This document shows, one piece after another, positions 18,912-26,882 of a stretch of DNA of 64,000 nt. The position numbers were made by a program, and so were the translations under genes. The stretch comes from Neobacillus piezotolerans. GTDB taxonomy: Bacteria > Bacillota > Bacilli > Bacillales > Cytobacillaceae. Below the pieces are notes generated by a model. That model ran no database searches. It was not told where the DNA came from and saw nothing but the letters and a program-made list of their open reading frames with translations. Position 1 is the stretch's first letter, and each line of letters starts with the position of its first letter. The DNA lies in NCBI RefSeq assembly GCF_003362805.1, contig NZ_QNQT01000011.1:21025-85024 (forward strand), read 5' to 3'.

Positions 18912-19493
18912 TTGGCAGCAATTCCATATGTAATTGAACAATCGAGCCGCGGGGAACGGTCCTATGACATTTATTCACGCCTTCTGAAGGATCGGATTGT
19001 CATTATCGGAGACGAAATCAACGACCAGGTCGCGAACAGCGTTATTGCGCAGCTGCTGTTTCTGGAGGCTGATAATCCGGAAAAGGATATCTCCATCTAC
19101 ATCAACAGTCCGGGCGGTTCGACATCCGCGGGGTTTGCGATTTTTGACACGATGGAACTTATCAAACCGGAAATCAGCACAATTTGCATCGGCATGGCCG
19201 CGTCATTTGGCGCGATGCTACTCCTTGCCGGGACGAAAGGAAAACGATATGCCCTGCCGAACAGCGAAATCATGATCCATCAGCCGCTAGGCGGAGCGCG
19301 CGGCCAGGCGACCGAAATCGAAATTTCAGCGCGCCGCATCCTGAAGCTGCGCGAGCATGTCAACGGCATCATCTCCGAACGCACCGGCCAGCCGGTTGAA
19401 AAAGTCGCCAAGGACACAGACCGCGATTTCTTCATGAGCGCACAGGAGGCCTTGGAGTACGGGATCATTGATAAAATCATTAGCAAGAAATAG
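18912..19493 (+). CDS. clpP: ATP-dependent Clp protease proteolytic subunit (ClpP paralogue)
   Basis: This 193-residue serine peptidase starts at TTG with GGGAGGA upstream. The catalytic triad is visible: Ser in [10 protein letters not shown], His in IMIHQPLGG and Asp in [10 protein letters not shown]. ClpP forms a double heptamer and degrades proteins fed by ClpX or ClpC. Bacillus housekeeping clpP normally stands elsewhere, and here it follows a sigma-factor gene, so this is probably a second, regulated ClpP. Whether the genome has another copy cannot be seen. A terminator-like hairpin follows (CCCTTTCCGGACAGTGGAAAGGG). Confidence 0.93.
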   Translation: MAAIPYVIEQSSRGERSYDIYSRLLKDRIVIIGDEINDQVANSVIAQLLFLEADNPEKDISIYINSPGGSTSAGFAIFDTMELIKPEISTICIGMAASFGAMLLLAGTKGKRYALPNSEIMIHQPLGGARGQATEIEISARRILKLREHVNGIISERTGQPVEKVAKDTDRDFFMSAQEALEYGIIDKIISKK

Positions 19494-19569
19494 TCTATTC
19501 GGCTTAACAACAAGACCCTTTCCGGACAGTGGAAAGGGTCCTTTTTCCAACAAAAAACGGGTCTTTTAA

Positions 19570-20094
19570 TTATTGATGGAACGCGTCGGCATATTGAACG
19601 GTTCCGGATACCCCATCAAAAGCTTTCCCGCGAAGCTCCAATGCCATGAAAACTTCATCCGGGACGTTCCACGGCGCTTTAATTCCCCACTGGGATGCTT
19701 TTTTAAAACAAAATTTCGGGTAATAATTCGGGTGGCCGAGAACAATTGCCGATTCATAGCCCAGTTCCTTTGCCGTCTTCAACCCTTTATTCACAAGAAG
19801 GCGGCCGATTCCAAGGTTCTGGAATTCCGGCAGGACAGAGACAGGCGCGAGTGCCAGCGTTTCGGCGTCCCCAACCTTTGCTTTTGTAAAAAGGATGTGT
19901 CCGACCGTTTTTCCAGTCGCTTCATCGACCGCAACAAGCGAGAGTTCCGGGATGAACGCCTTTGACCCACGGAGCCTTTTGACGAGCTGATGCTCTGTCT
20001 TGTCACTAATCTCCACATCGGTGAATGCCCTCTTGATTACTTCTTCCACAGCTTGATAATCCGCTTCTTTTTCCTGCCTGATTGAGATGTCCAT
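19570..20094 (-). CDS. GNAT-family N-acetyltransferase (YhbS-like)
   Basis: The ATG at 20094 follows GGGGAGGATTAT, giving 174 residues. The acetyl-CoA-binding segment LAPVSVLPEFQNLGIGRLLV contains the Q-x-x-G-x-G/A loop, and VLGHPNYYPKFCFKKAS is characteristic of the YhbS-like branch. These are predicted cytosolic acetyltransferases with unknown acceptors. It converges with clpP and is divergent from the oligoendopeptidase gene. Confidence 0.85.
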   Translation of the reverse strand: MDISIRQEKEADYQAVEEVIKRAFTDVEISDKTEHQLVKRLRGSKAFIPELSLVAVDEATGKTVGHILFTKAKVGDAETLALAPVSVLPEFQNLGIGRLLVNKGLKTAKELGYESAIVLGHPNYYPKFCFKKASQWGIKAPWNVPDEVFMALELRGKAFDGVSGTVQYADAFHQ

Positions 20095-20212
20095 ATAATC
20101 CTCCCCTTCCACAATTCCATCTTACCACCTCTTATTTTTTGCAAAAAACTTCTAAATAGGCGATGATTAAAACAGGAATATACGTTCGCAAAAAATTCAT
20201 GGAGGAAAGCCT

Positions 20213-21991
20213 ATGCAAAAGCACAAGTACCCGCAAAGCTGGGATTTGGACAGCCTTTTTAAAAATTCCGGAGAACTCGCCGGGCACATTACCCATACTG
20301 AAAACTTGATTGACAGTTTAGAAGCTGACGTTGAAAAAGCAAAGATACATAATCCGTATGAAACTAAAAAACTGTTGGATTCCCTTGGCGACATCCGCAT
20401 CCACCTTTCGCAGGCATCTTCGTTTACGACGTGCCTTATCGCGCAAGATCCAAGAGACCCGGAAGCCCTTTCGCTTCAGGGCATTGCCGCCGCTTTGAAC
20501 GCCCGATATGATAAATCAGAAAAACTTGTCCAAAGCCGGCTGACAACCTTAACGAGCAATGCATGGGAGCAGCTGCTTGAATCAGAAGAGTTCAAGGATT
20601 ACAGATTCCTTTTAACTGACTGGCGGAAAAAAGCTAAAAGGCAGCTCCCTGAAAAAGAGGAAAAGCTTCTTGCAGATTTAAGTGGTGACGGATACCATGC
20701 ATGGGGCCAGTTTTACCAGACGCTCATGAGCAGTATTAAACTATCAATCCCTATGGATGGCATGGAAAAGGAAATGTCCGTTGGCCAGGCCATCAATTTG
20801 CGTTCCCACCCTGACCGAATTGTAAGAAAAATGGCGCATGATGCCTTGGAAGGTGCCTTGAAGGAAAAAGAGGAGCTTTTCGCGAAAATCCTTAACCACA
20901 TTGCCGGCTTCCGGCTCGAGATGTATAAAAGCCGGGGCATAGAAAACGTATTGGAGGTCCCTTTGCACGAAAACCGGATTTCAAAGGAAACCCTCGATGC
21001 CATGTGGAGCGCCATTACAAATTATAAGGCAGTTTTCGCTGGATATCTTAACCTCAAAGCAAACCTGTTTGGCACTGAAAAACTGGAATCTTATGATTTT
21101 TGGGCTCCCTCCACTTCCTCGCATCAAGAGATTCCCTTTGATGAGGCGGCGGATTTGATCACGGAACATTTCGGTACTTTTAGTACGGAAATGAAAGACT
21201 TTGCGCGCCATGCTTTTGAAAATGGCTGGATTGAAGCCGAGGACCGCTCCGGAAAAGCAGGCTCCGCCTTTTGCGCAGGCTTCCCATTATCTGGTGAGTC
21301 CCGGATTTTCATGACCTACGGCGGCAGGATAACAAATGTATTAACTCTTGCCCACGAACTTGGCCATGCCTTCCATAATCATGCATTAAGACCGATCCGC
21401 GGGATGAATCGTTATTACCCATTGAGCCTGGCCGAGACGGCGTCAACATTCTCGGAGTTGGTATTGCTGAATGCAGCTTACGAAAAGGCAGATTGCATGG
21501 AGGACAAACGATTCATCCTCGATGAAAAATTAAAGCGGAGTGTCATGAACTTCATGAACATTCACGCTCGTTTCCTATTTGAAGAACGTTTTTTCCGTGA
21601 ACGAAAAAGTGGGTATGTACCGGCGGAACGGTTGAATAGGCTGATGCAGGAAGCAATGGATGAAGCCTATATGGATTCGTTCGGCAGCCCTTCCGTCCGT
21701 TCGTGGATTTGGACGCCGCATTTTTACCTGACAAAATCACCTTTCTACAATTTCCCTTACACGTTTGGTTACCTATTCTCTCAAAGCATCTATGCCGCCG
21801 CCAAAACGAAGGGTCCTGAATTTGAGAAAAGCTATAAAAATCTGCTGCGGGATTCAGGGAAAATGACAGCAGAAGAATTGGTAATGGAGCATTTAGGTGA
21901 AGATATTACCACACGCGGCTTCTGGGAGAAAGGACTCCAGTTATGTGCGAAGGATGCAGAAGAATTTCTCACCCTAGATAATCGGCTATAA
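20213..21991 (+). CDS. pepF: M3-family oligoendopeptidase F
   Basis: This 592-residue zinc metallopeptidase has the HExxH motif in LAHELGHAFHNH (about residue 382), and the third ligand glutamate lies in the following SLAETASTFSE helix. The N-terminal PepF/M3 helical domain is complete. PepF enzymes cleave short peptides of roughly 7-17 residues in the cytoplasm and there is no signal peptide. RBS GGAGGAAAGCCT precedes the ATG. It stands alone, with the GNAT gene divergent on its left. Confidence 0.92.
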   Translation: MQKHKYPQSWDLDSLFKNSGELAGHITHTENLIDSLEADVEKAKIHNPYETKKLLDSLGDIRIHLSQASSFTTCLIAQDPRDPEALSLQGIAAALNARYDKSEKLVQSRLTTLTSNAWEQLLESEEFKDYRFLLTDWRKKAKRQLPEKEEKLLADLSGDGYHAWGQFYQTLMSSIKLSIPMDGMEKEMSVGQAINLRSHPDRIVRKMAHDALEGALKEKEELFAKILNHIAGFRLEMYKSRGIENVLEVPLHENRISKETLDAMWSAITNYKAVFAGYLNLKANLFGTEKLESYDFWAPSTSSHQEIPFDEAADLITEHFGTFSTEMKDFARHAFENGWIEAEDRSGKAGSAFCAGFPLSGESRIFMTYGGRITNVLTLAHELGHAFHNHALRPIRGMNRYYPLSLAETASTFSELVLLNAAYEKADCMEDKRFILDEKLKRSVMNFMNIHARFLFEERFFRERKSGYVPAERLNRLMQEAMDEAYMDSFGSPSVRSWIWTPHFYLTKSPFYNFPYTFGYLFSQSIYAAAKTKGPEFEKSYKNLLRDSGKMTAEELVMEHLGEDITTRGFWEKGLQLCAKDAEEFLTLDNRL

Positions 21992-22010
21992 AAAGGGCGT
22001 AAGCCGGAGC

Positions 22011-22038
22011 AAAAAAAACTGCAGACAGCCGTCTGCAG
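22011..22038 (-). terminator. Terminator of the 25-residue membrane peptide gene
   Basis: CTGCAGAC and GTCTGCAG form a stem, followed on the minus strand by eight Ts. It may also slow transcription from pepF. Confidence 0.75.
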
Positions 22039-22040
22039 AA

Positions 22041-22118
22041 TCAGGGTTTTGCAATCATATATCCGATATAATAGACGAGGATCATAAGACTGCCGATCGT
22101 AAGCGTTACCGAAAACAT
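22041..22118 (-). CDS. Putative 25-residue single-helix membrane peptide
   Basis: A short frame from the ATG at 22118 encodes a peptide beginning MFSVTLTIGS, almost entirely one hydrophobic helix and ending in a lysine and proline. AGGGGTG lies eight bases upstream, and a strong terminator lies directly behind it on the same strand, which together argue for a real gene. It is too short for standard gene callers. The function is unknown. Confidence 0.5.
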   Translation of the reverse strand: MFSVTLTIGSLMILVYYIGYMIAKP

Positions 22119-22217
22119 TTTACAGCACCCCTGTTTGAAATAGTTACTTCCATTCCTAAAATACCATGAATGGCGAGGGGCAAAATCACAATCCAGTGAC
22201 AGAAAGGTGAATTTTTC

Positions 22218-22838
22218 ATGAACATATGCCTGTTTGGCGCAACAGGGAGGGTCGGCTCGGTCATCCTCGAAAACTGCCTGAACGCCGGTTACGGAGTCCA
22301 TGCGCTCGTGCGGGATCCAGGAAAACTGAAGCATGCAGGCCCCGGACTGAAAATTTTTAACGGAGATGCCACAAACCCGGACGATGTACGATCCGCGATG
22401 AAAGGCTGCGACGCGGTGATTAGCTCGCTGAACACAGGCGCCTCTACTGTCCTTTCCGATTCAATGCCGCATATTGTTTCCACCATGAAGGAAAACGGAA
22501 TAAGTCGGATCATTATGGTTAGCACAGCCGGCATTACACAGGCACGGACAGCACCCGAACTGTACCGGTTCCAGTCGCCGGAGTCGCGGAGGACAAGCAC
22601 GAAGGATGCGGAAGAACATTTAAAGGCGTGGCTTATCCTGAAGGATTCGGGCCTGGATTGGACCGCTGTCTGCCCGACGTATTTGCCAGTCGGTGAGCGG
22701 CTGGGCACATACAGGGTCGGCAGGGACGTTCTCCCCGAAAATCCGACTTCGATTTCGATTTTTGACACAGGGGACTTTGCGTACAGCCTGCTCGTAAGCG
22801 ATGACTATCTCCACTGCCGCGCGGCGCTGACTTATTAA
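22218..22838 (+). CDS. yheG: YheG-like NAD(P)-binding oxidoreductase/epimerase family
   Basis: This 206-residue protein is an atypical short-chain dehydrogenase of the NAD(P)H-binding (NmrA-like) type. The N-terminal dinucleotide loop reads GATGRVGS and a second motif SSLNTGASTV follows, with MVSTAGI near the middle. It lacks the usual Tyr-x-x-x-Lys pair in recognisable form, as is common in this branch. The length and the neighbourhood match yheG, which in B. subtilis lies beside yheH and yheI (bmrD and bmrC); here a TnpB element and an LVIVD gene have come between. RBS AAAGGTG is upstream. Confidence 0.8.
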   Translation: MNICLFGATGRVGSVILENCLNAGYGVHALVRDPGKLKHAGPGLKIFNGDATNPDDVRSAMKGCDAVISSLNTGASTVLSDSMPHIVSTMKENGISRIIMVSTAGITQARTAPELYRFQSPESRRTSTKDAEEHLKAWLILKDSGLDWTAVCPTYLPVGERLGTYRVGRDVLPENPTSISIFDTGDFAYSLLVSDDYLHCRAALTY

Positions 22839-22889
22839 TTCCATATGGAGCAAAACTCCAACTGAAAACAAAAACCCGACTGACTTACT

Positions 22890-22990
22890 CCACGGGGCGA
22901 GCCCTGTGGGTTCTCACATATAGTTTCTCGCAAGCGTACATGGAGTCAAGCTCCCATCGGCGTTACGCACTAGCTATAGGGGTGAGAACC
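22890..22990 (-). ncRNA. Candidate omega/reRNA at the TnpB right end
   Basis: Downstream of the tnpB stop on the minus strand the sequence folds into nested helices. An outer stem joins GGTTCTCAC (22909-22917) to GTGAGAACC (22982-22990), supported by CTATA with TATAG. An inner arm joins GCGTA (22934-22938) to TACGC (22964-22968), and above it ATGGAG (22940-22945) to CTCCCAT (22951-22957) with one bulge. The end palindrome at 22890-22909 follows. In TnpB systems the guide scaffold spans the 3' end of tnpB and the right end, with the guide just outside. Expression is inferred. Confidence 0.6.
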
Positions 22991-23075
22991 AACAAACAAG
23001 CAGTCTGTTGACCACATTGGCGTTTGTTTTCTTTTCTTTCGAAAATGGAGGCTAAGTCATACCCCCGGATTTGTT

Positions 23076-24791
23076 TTAAGATATTTTAATGCCGCTATTT
23101 AAGACAACTTTACGGTTGTTTATAATTAGTTGAATACATTCGTTATATAATAATAGAAAGTTTTCAAATTCAATTTGACACCGTTCTGGGTCGGGCTTTT
23201 GTCCCTCATTGTCTGAACAATAGAGTAAAAAAGCTGAATATAAATCGCGTTGAATTTTAGTTCCATCAGGTAAAACGTGCCATCGTCTCGATAATTGCTT
23301 TTTAGTAGTTGTATTTGACATGTGGTCGTATTGAGATGCTTTAAATGTCCACGTATTAATTTCGCTCACTTTTCCGCCCGTTAAGGCAAACCGATATTTG
23401 GCTTGTTGAATAAAATAGCCAGGGCTTCGCCTCAAAATACTTTTGCCAAAGCGTTTTCTTCGTTTCCATTTCCCGGTTTTTTCGATTTTGCCATCGTTTT
23501 TTGCTTTCTTTTGCAGTCCCTTGATGTTCATGGTTTCGATAATTAATACATCCCCGACGGAACGCAATCGATTAATGTCTTCGTTATGTGCGTACTTTCT
23601 GCTTTCAGTTGCTTTTCGGTGCAGGTTGCGTAATTTCTTTTGAGCTTTTTTATATTTCTTTGAAAAGATCCATTCTTTCTTTCCTTTTTTTATCGTTCCG
23701 TCGACGTTATAGTTTTTAGGATTCGTTGTCCTTCGAGAACGGTCTAAATACCGTTGAATATTTACAATCTTTCGTTCGGTTTCAAATGTATTCGAAGAGC
23801 GTTCGGCTAAATTTTTTAAGAATACCTGGTCTTTTGAAACAATTCCGATGGACTGGGTACCAATGTCCCCGCCAATTCTCCCGGTACCGAGAGTATGGCG
23901 GAAAGAGCCGTCCTTTTTACGCTTTGAAACCGGATTTCCTTCCAGTGTGATTTGAACAAAATATCTTATTTTGCCTCTGATTTCTTTTCGTACGATGCGA
24001 TTGTTGTGAATCCGATATGTAGGAAGGATAGGCTTACCCGCCAAGTGTCGGTCTACATTTATTCGGTCAATTTCTGTACCATTCACCATGTAGTAGTTAC
24101 GAATATGAGAAAGAGTTTCTGTAATAAATAAATCATTCTGCTTGATTTTCAAAGGGAAGTTCATGCCGTGGTAGCTTACATAGAATTCATTCGTCTTCTT
24201 GTTGTGTTTTAAGATTATGCAACGTTCTGCTTGTTTGCCTTGAAAAGTAATGAGATCGCTTTTTTTATAAAAGTATGGTTTTTCTCCATCGCTAAACATT
24301 ATTTTTTCCATCGTCTTCCACGCCATTTCACAGACAGACCATACCGTCACAGCGTCCAGCAACTGAAACTTCTTTTCTCGCAGTCTTGCACCATACTTTC
24401 TGGCAAAATCAAATGTGACATTATGGGAATCCCGCAATTCTGAAAGCTGTTCTTTTAGTTGAGTGAGTTCTTTTTCAAGTAATCTAGCATCATCGGGGGT
24501 TTTTGTTAGTTCACACGATATCCAACCGTATCGTTTTAGCAACGTGTAATATTTTTTCGTTCGAGCCATTTGAAGATAGTTTTTGTATAGTTCACCTAAT
24601 ACAGTATTTCGAATGACTCGTAAGTGCTCGCCGATCCGTTTCATTCTGTAGTGCTGCAAAAGCAAAACATCAAGCTCGACCTCGATAATATGAAGGGGAG
24701 TATGCATGCTACGAATGACATTCAACACTTTTTTGAATTCCGAAGGCGGATTCTTTTTTCTTGTTTTCTTTTTTTCTTTTGCTGCATTCAT
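23076..24791 (-). CDS. Long TnpB-like RuvC nuclease without zinc finger
   Basis: This 571-residue protein is longer than usual TnpB (about 370-430). RuvC-I is visible in GGDIGTQSIGIVS (Asp309), RuvC-II in VLIIETMNIKG (Glu419) and RuvC-III in QRDLYSAFLLY (Asp516), so all three catalytic acidic residues are kept. The segment KASQYDHMSNTTTKKQLSRR (485-504) lies where TnpB has T-S-Q-x-C-x-x-C, and both CxxC pairs are missing. The N-terminal region is basic and helical with an extended insertion at about 95-260. RBS AAGGAG precedes the ATG. It is probably an RNA-guided DNA nuclease or a derivative; IscB or Cas12 identity is less likely. Confidence 0.8.
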   Translation of the reverse strand: MNAAKEKKKTRKKNPPSEFKKVLNVIRSMHTPLHIIEVELDVLLLQHYRMKRIGEHLRVIRNTVLGELYKNYLQMARTKKYYTLLKRYGWISCELTKTPDDARLLEKELTQLKEQLSELRDSHNVTFDFARKYGARLREKKFQLLDAVTVWSVCEMAWKTMEKIMFSDGEKPYFYKKSDLITFQGKQAERCIILKHNKKTNEFYVSYHGMNFPLKIKQNDLFITETLSHIRNYYMVNGTEIDRINVDRHLAGKPILPTYRIHNNRIVRKEIRGKIRYFVQITLEGNPVSKRKKDGSFRHTLGTGRIGGDIGTQSIGIVSKDQVFLKNLAERSSNTFETERKIVNIQRYLDRSRRTTNPKNYNVDGTIKKGKKEWIFSKKYKKAQKKLRNLHRKATESRKYAHNEDINRLRSVGDVLIIETMNIKGLQKKAKNDGKIEKTGKWKRRKRFGKSILRRSPGYFIQQAKYRFALTGGKVSEINTWTFKASQYDHMSNTTTKKQLSRRWHVLPDGTKIQRDLYSAFLLYCSDNEGQKPDPERCQIEFENFLLLYNECIQLIINNRKVVLNSGIKIS

Positions 24792-25052
24792 TTAAAACAT
24801 ACTCCTTCCTATAAATTTTTTGACTTTTGCGCTTGTGTATATCGTTTCACCGTTGCTTCATTTACCGTGCCAAAAAGAGAATAAAACTTCTTAAAATTAA
24901 TACTTTTATACGCTTCTATACTAGAAACTTACAATGATTAAAGTGATAAATTCATTTATTTACCACCTAAGTTCCATCAAGTACCAATCCAATTTTATAC
25001 ATTTATTTTACCATTAAGGAACACCTGTTCGCAAGAAAATACTTCTTAAAGT

Positions 25053-25122
25053 CGCTCAAATAGGATGGTCAAAAGACCATCCTTGAGCGATGCCCTTACA
25101 TCCACGGGGCAAGCCCGCGTGG
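25053..25122. repeat. Hairpins at the left end of the TnpB element
   Basis: A strong hairpin pairs TCGCTCAA (25053-25060) plus GGATGGTC with GACCATCC plus GAGCGA (ending about 25090). The element-end palindrome at 25102-25122 follows. The rest of 24792-25179 is AT-rich and holds no gene. Confidence 0.7.
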
Positions 25123-25179
25123 TTTTACGGCAATTTCTATAACGGAAAAGTTATTCGGGTTTTTGACATGGATTTCAAA

Positions 25180-26553
25180 CTATTTTGTTTCACCTTTGGC
25201 TGTGCCTGAGTTTTTTTGCAAAACCTTCAGACCCGAGCCAATATCGGAAGCCAAAACGTAATTCCGGTCAACAAAAACTCCCCAGATATTCGATTTACTT
25301 GGAATGTACACGCCCGTTTCAACCGGTGAAGATGGGTCTGAAATATCAACAGTCCTTACTCCGCCTGAATAATGGGACAAATACAGAGTGTTTCCGTGGA
25401 CTTTTGGATCATGAACCGTTGCCCCACCAGGAATTTTCTCGGTAAAGTCAGTTCTGAATGTGCTGAGAAGCTTTGGATTTGTCTTATCTTTAATATCATA
25501 AATCATTGTATATCCATATGCGGATTCAAAGCCATCCCTTGTCGGGCCGAATACCTCCCTCGTTTCAACAAGGACGTCCCCGCCCTTTGCCAGGTCCATT
25601 GAGTGCGCTGCACCCTGCACTTCATTGGCAAAATCGGTCCTGCCAAGATAAACTGGTTGATCCGCATTAGTGATATCAAGAATGATGGTTCCCAAATCCC
25701 AATAGGAGAGGAATGCCGTTTTTCCTGTTACATCGGTTTTTACACTATGGGCAAACGCCACACGTTTGACGCCTTCCTCATCCGTCCAATTGTAACCATC
25801 ATAGTTTTCATTGCTCACTTCGCCGATATAGTCACGCGGGTCAAATTCATAAATGGTTTTCGGCACTGCAGGATTTGAAACATCCACAATGTTTACATCC
25901 ATTTTTTCACCGTGCGAGTAAAAGTCGGCATAGCAATTCGCTGTCAAGACATAGACGTTATTTCCCTGTACAGTCAAATACAATTCATGGGTTCCCCGCG
26001 ATCCTGAGGTATCTTCCCAAAAACCGAGTTCTTTTGGCTGAGCGGGATTTGTGACATCATACAAGGCAAAACCGCCCTTAGCATTGGGGTTGTTCCGGTC
26101 TACCTTCTGGACGCTTACGGCAGCTAAATCACCTTTAAAATTCGGAGTGTTTACCGATTTTACAATGACTTTTTCCTGCCATGTGCCTGGAATGGCCGCA
26201 AAGTAGGAAACTTCAACTGGATTGGAAGGATTCTTCATATCAAAAACCCTTACGCCTCCACCGCCGCCATTTGCGGAATGCGTTCCAAGGTAGGCATAGC
26301 CCTTATAGCCGTATACATCTCCTGTTGTATTCTTGACTTCCCGAATTTGCTTCAGGGGGACAGCCGCCACTTCCTTTAAGTTGCCAACATTCTTGCTTCC
26401 TTCAAGAAGAGGCACTGACAATTCCACTCCGGCCAAATTCTCCCCTTTTTCTTCTCCGCCTCCAAATTCATCATGGGCAAACACAGCTGTGCCTGTTCCG
26501 GAAAATACTAATAGTCCCGCCACCACAGCATTTAGGAAAACTTTTTTCTTCAT
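25180..26553 (-). CDS. Secreted LVIVD-repeat beta-propeller protein
   Basis: The ATG at 26553 follows GGGAGGAATCCG, giving 457 residues. The N-terminus is a signal peptide (MKKKVFLN, a hydrophobic core, then VFAHDE). The mature protein is made of repeats of about 40-50 residues with the pattern ...VRVFDMKNPSNPVEV, ALYDVTNPAQPKEL, VNIVDVSNPAVPKTI, IILDITNADQPVYL and VRTVDISDPSSPVET, typical of LVIVD beta-propeller proteins at the cell surface. No catalytic site or sortase motif is seen, and the function is unknown. The TnpB element lies about 50 bases beyond its stop and may have separated it from its original terminator. Confidence 0.88.
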   Translation of the reverse strand: MKKKVFLNAVVAGLLVFSGTGTAVFAHDEFGGGEEKGENLAGVELSVPLLEGSKNVGNLKEVAAVPLKQIREVKNTTGDVYGYKGYAYLGTHSANGGGGGVRVFDMKNPSNPVEVSYFAAIPGTWQEKVIVKSVNTPNFKGDLAAVSVQKVDRNNPNAKGGFALYDVTNPAQPKELGFWEDTSGSRGTHELYLTVQGNNVYVLTANCYADFYSHGEKMDVNIVDVSNPAVPKTIYEFDPRDYIGEVSNENYDGYNWTDEEGVKRVAFAHSVKTDVTGKTAFLSYWDLGTIILDITNADQPVYLGRTDFANEVQGAAHSMDLAKGGDVLVETREVFGPTRDGFESAYGYTMIYDIKDKTNPKLLSTFRTDFTEKIPGGATVHDPKVHGNTLYLSHYSGGVRTVDISDPSSPVETGVYIPSKSNIWGVFVDRNYVLASDIGSGLKVLQKNSGTAKGETK

Positions 26554-26847
26554 TCGGATTCCTCCCTTATAATAGAATGGCCATGCAACTATGTATGTCA
26601 TGATGAACTCACACCAACAGAGTAGTTTTTAATTCTTTTAAAAGGAGTAGTGTGGTTTTATCCATTATAGTGAATATTCAGTCATCTTAAAATCGACTAT
26701 CTTTCCTGATTTTTTTACAATTACTAGTATTGATTCAGTGATTCTAATTCACTATATTTGTTGGGAAATAGGTAGAATATGACTATAATTCCATGTTGAA
26801 CCATATAGTTTTTTTGTCCGCCGCCTCTTCCTATACCTAAAACCGAA

Positions 26848-26879
26848 ACGAAAGCCCGCCTTACATGGCGGGCTTTCGT
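26848..26879. terminator. Terminator after bmrD
   Basis: ACGAAAGCCCGCC pairs exactly with GGCGGGCTTTCGT just beyond the bmrD stop. The T-run on the minus side is weak. Upstream, 26602-26847 holds the AT-rich LVIVD promoter region and no gene. Confidence 0.75.
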
Positions 26880-26882
26880 CTA

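Larger units (their letters stand above)
22880..25130 (-). mobile_element. IS200/IS605-type element with a solo TnpB-like gene, no tnpA
   Basis: Both ends carry the same imperfect palindrome of about 20 bases: CCACGGGGCGAGCCCTGTGG at 22890-22909 and CCACGGGGCAAGCCCGCGTGG at 25102-25122, in the same orientation and both next to CTTAC. Subterminal hairpins at both ends are the hallmark of IS200/IS605 elements, which lack true inverted repeats. Only a tnpB-like gene lies between; no Y1 transposase is present, so movement would need tnpA supplied in trans. The exact ends cannot be set without an empty site. The element separates yheG from the LVIVD gene. Confidence 0.75.

Noticed and set aside
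22218..22838. Target gene of the TnpB guide
   Set aside because: The element lies outside yheG, and its coding frame is intact, so no disruption can be claimed.
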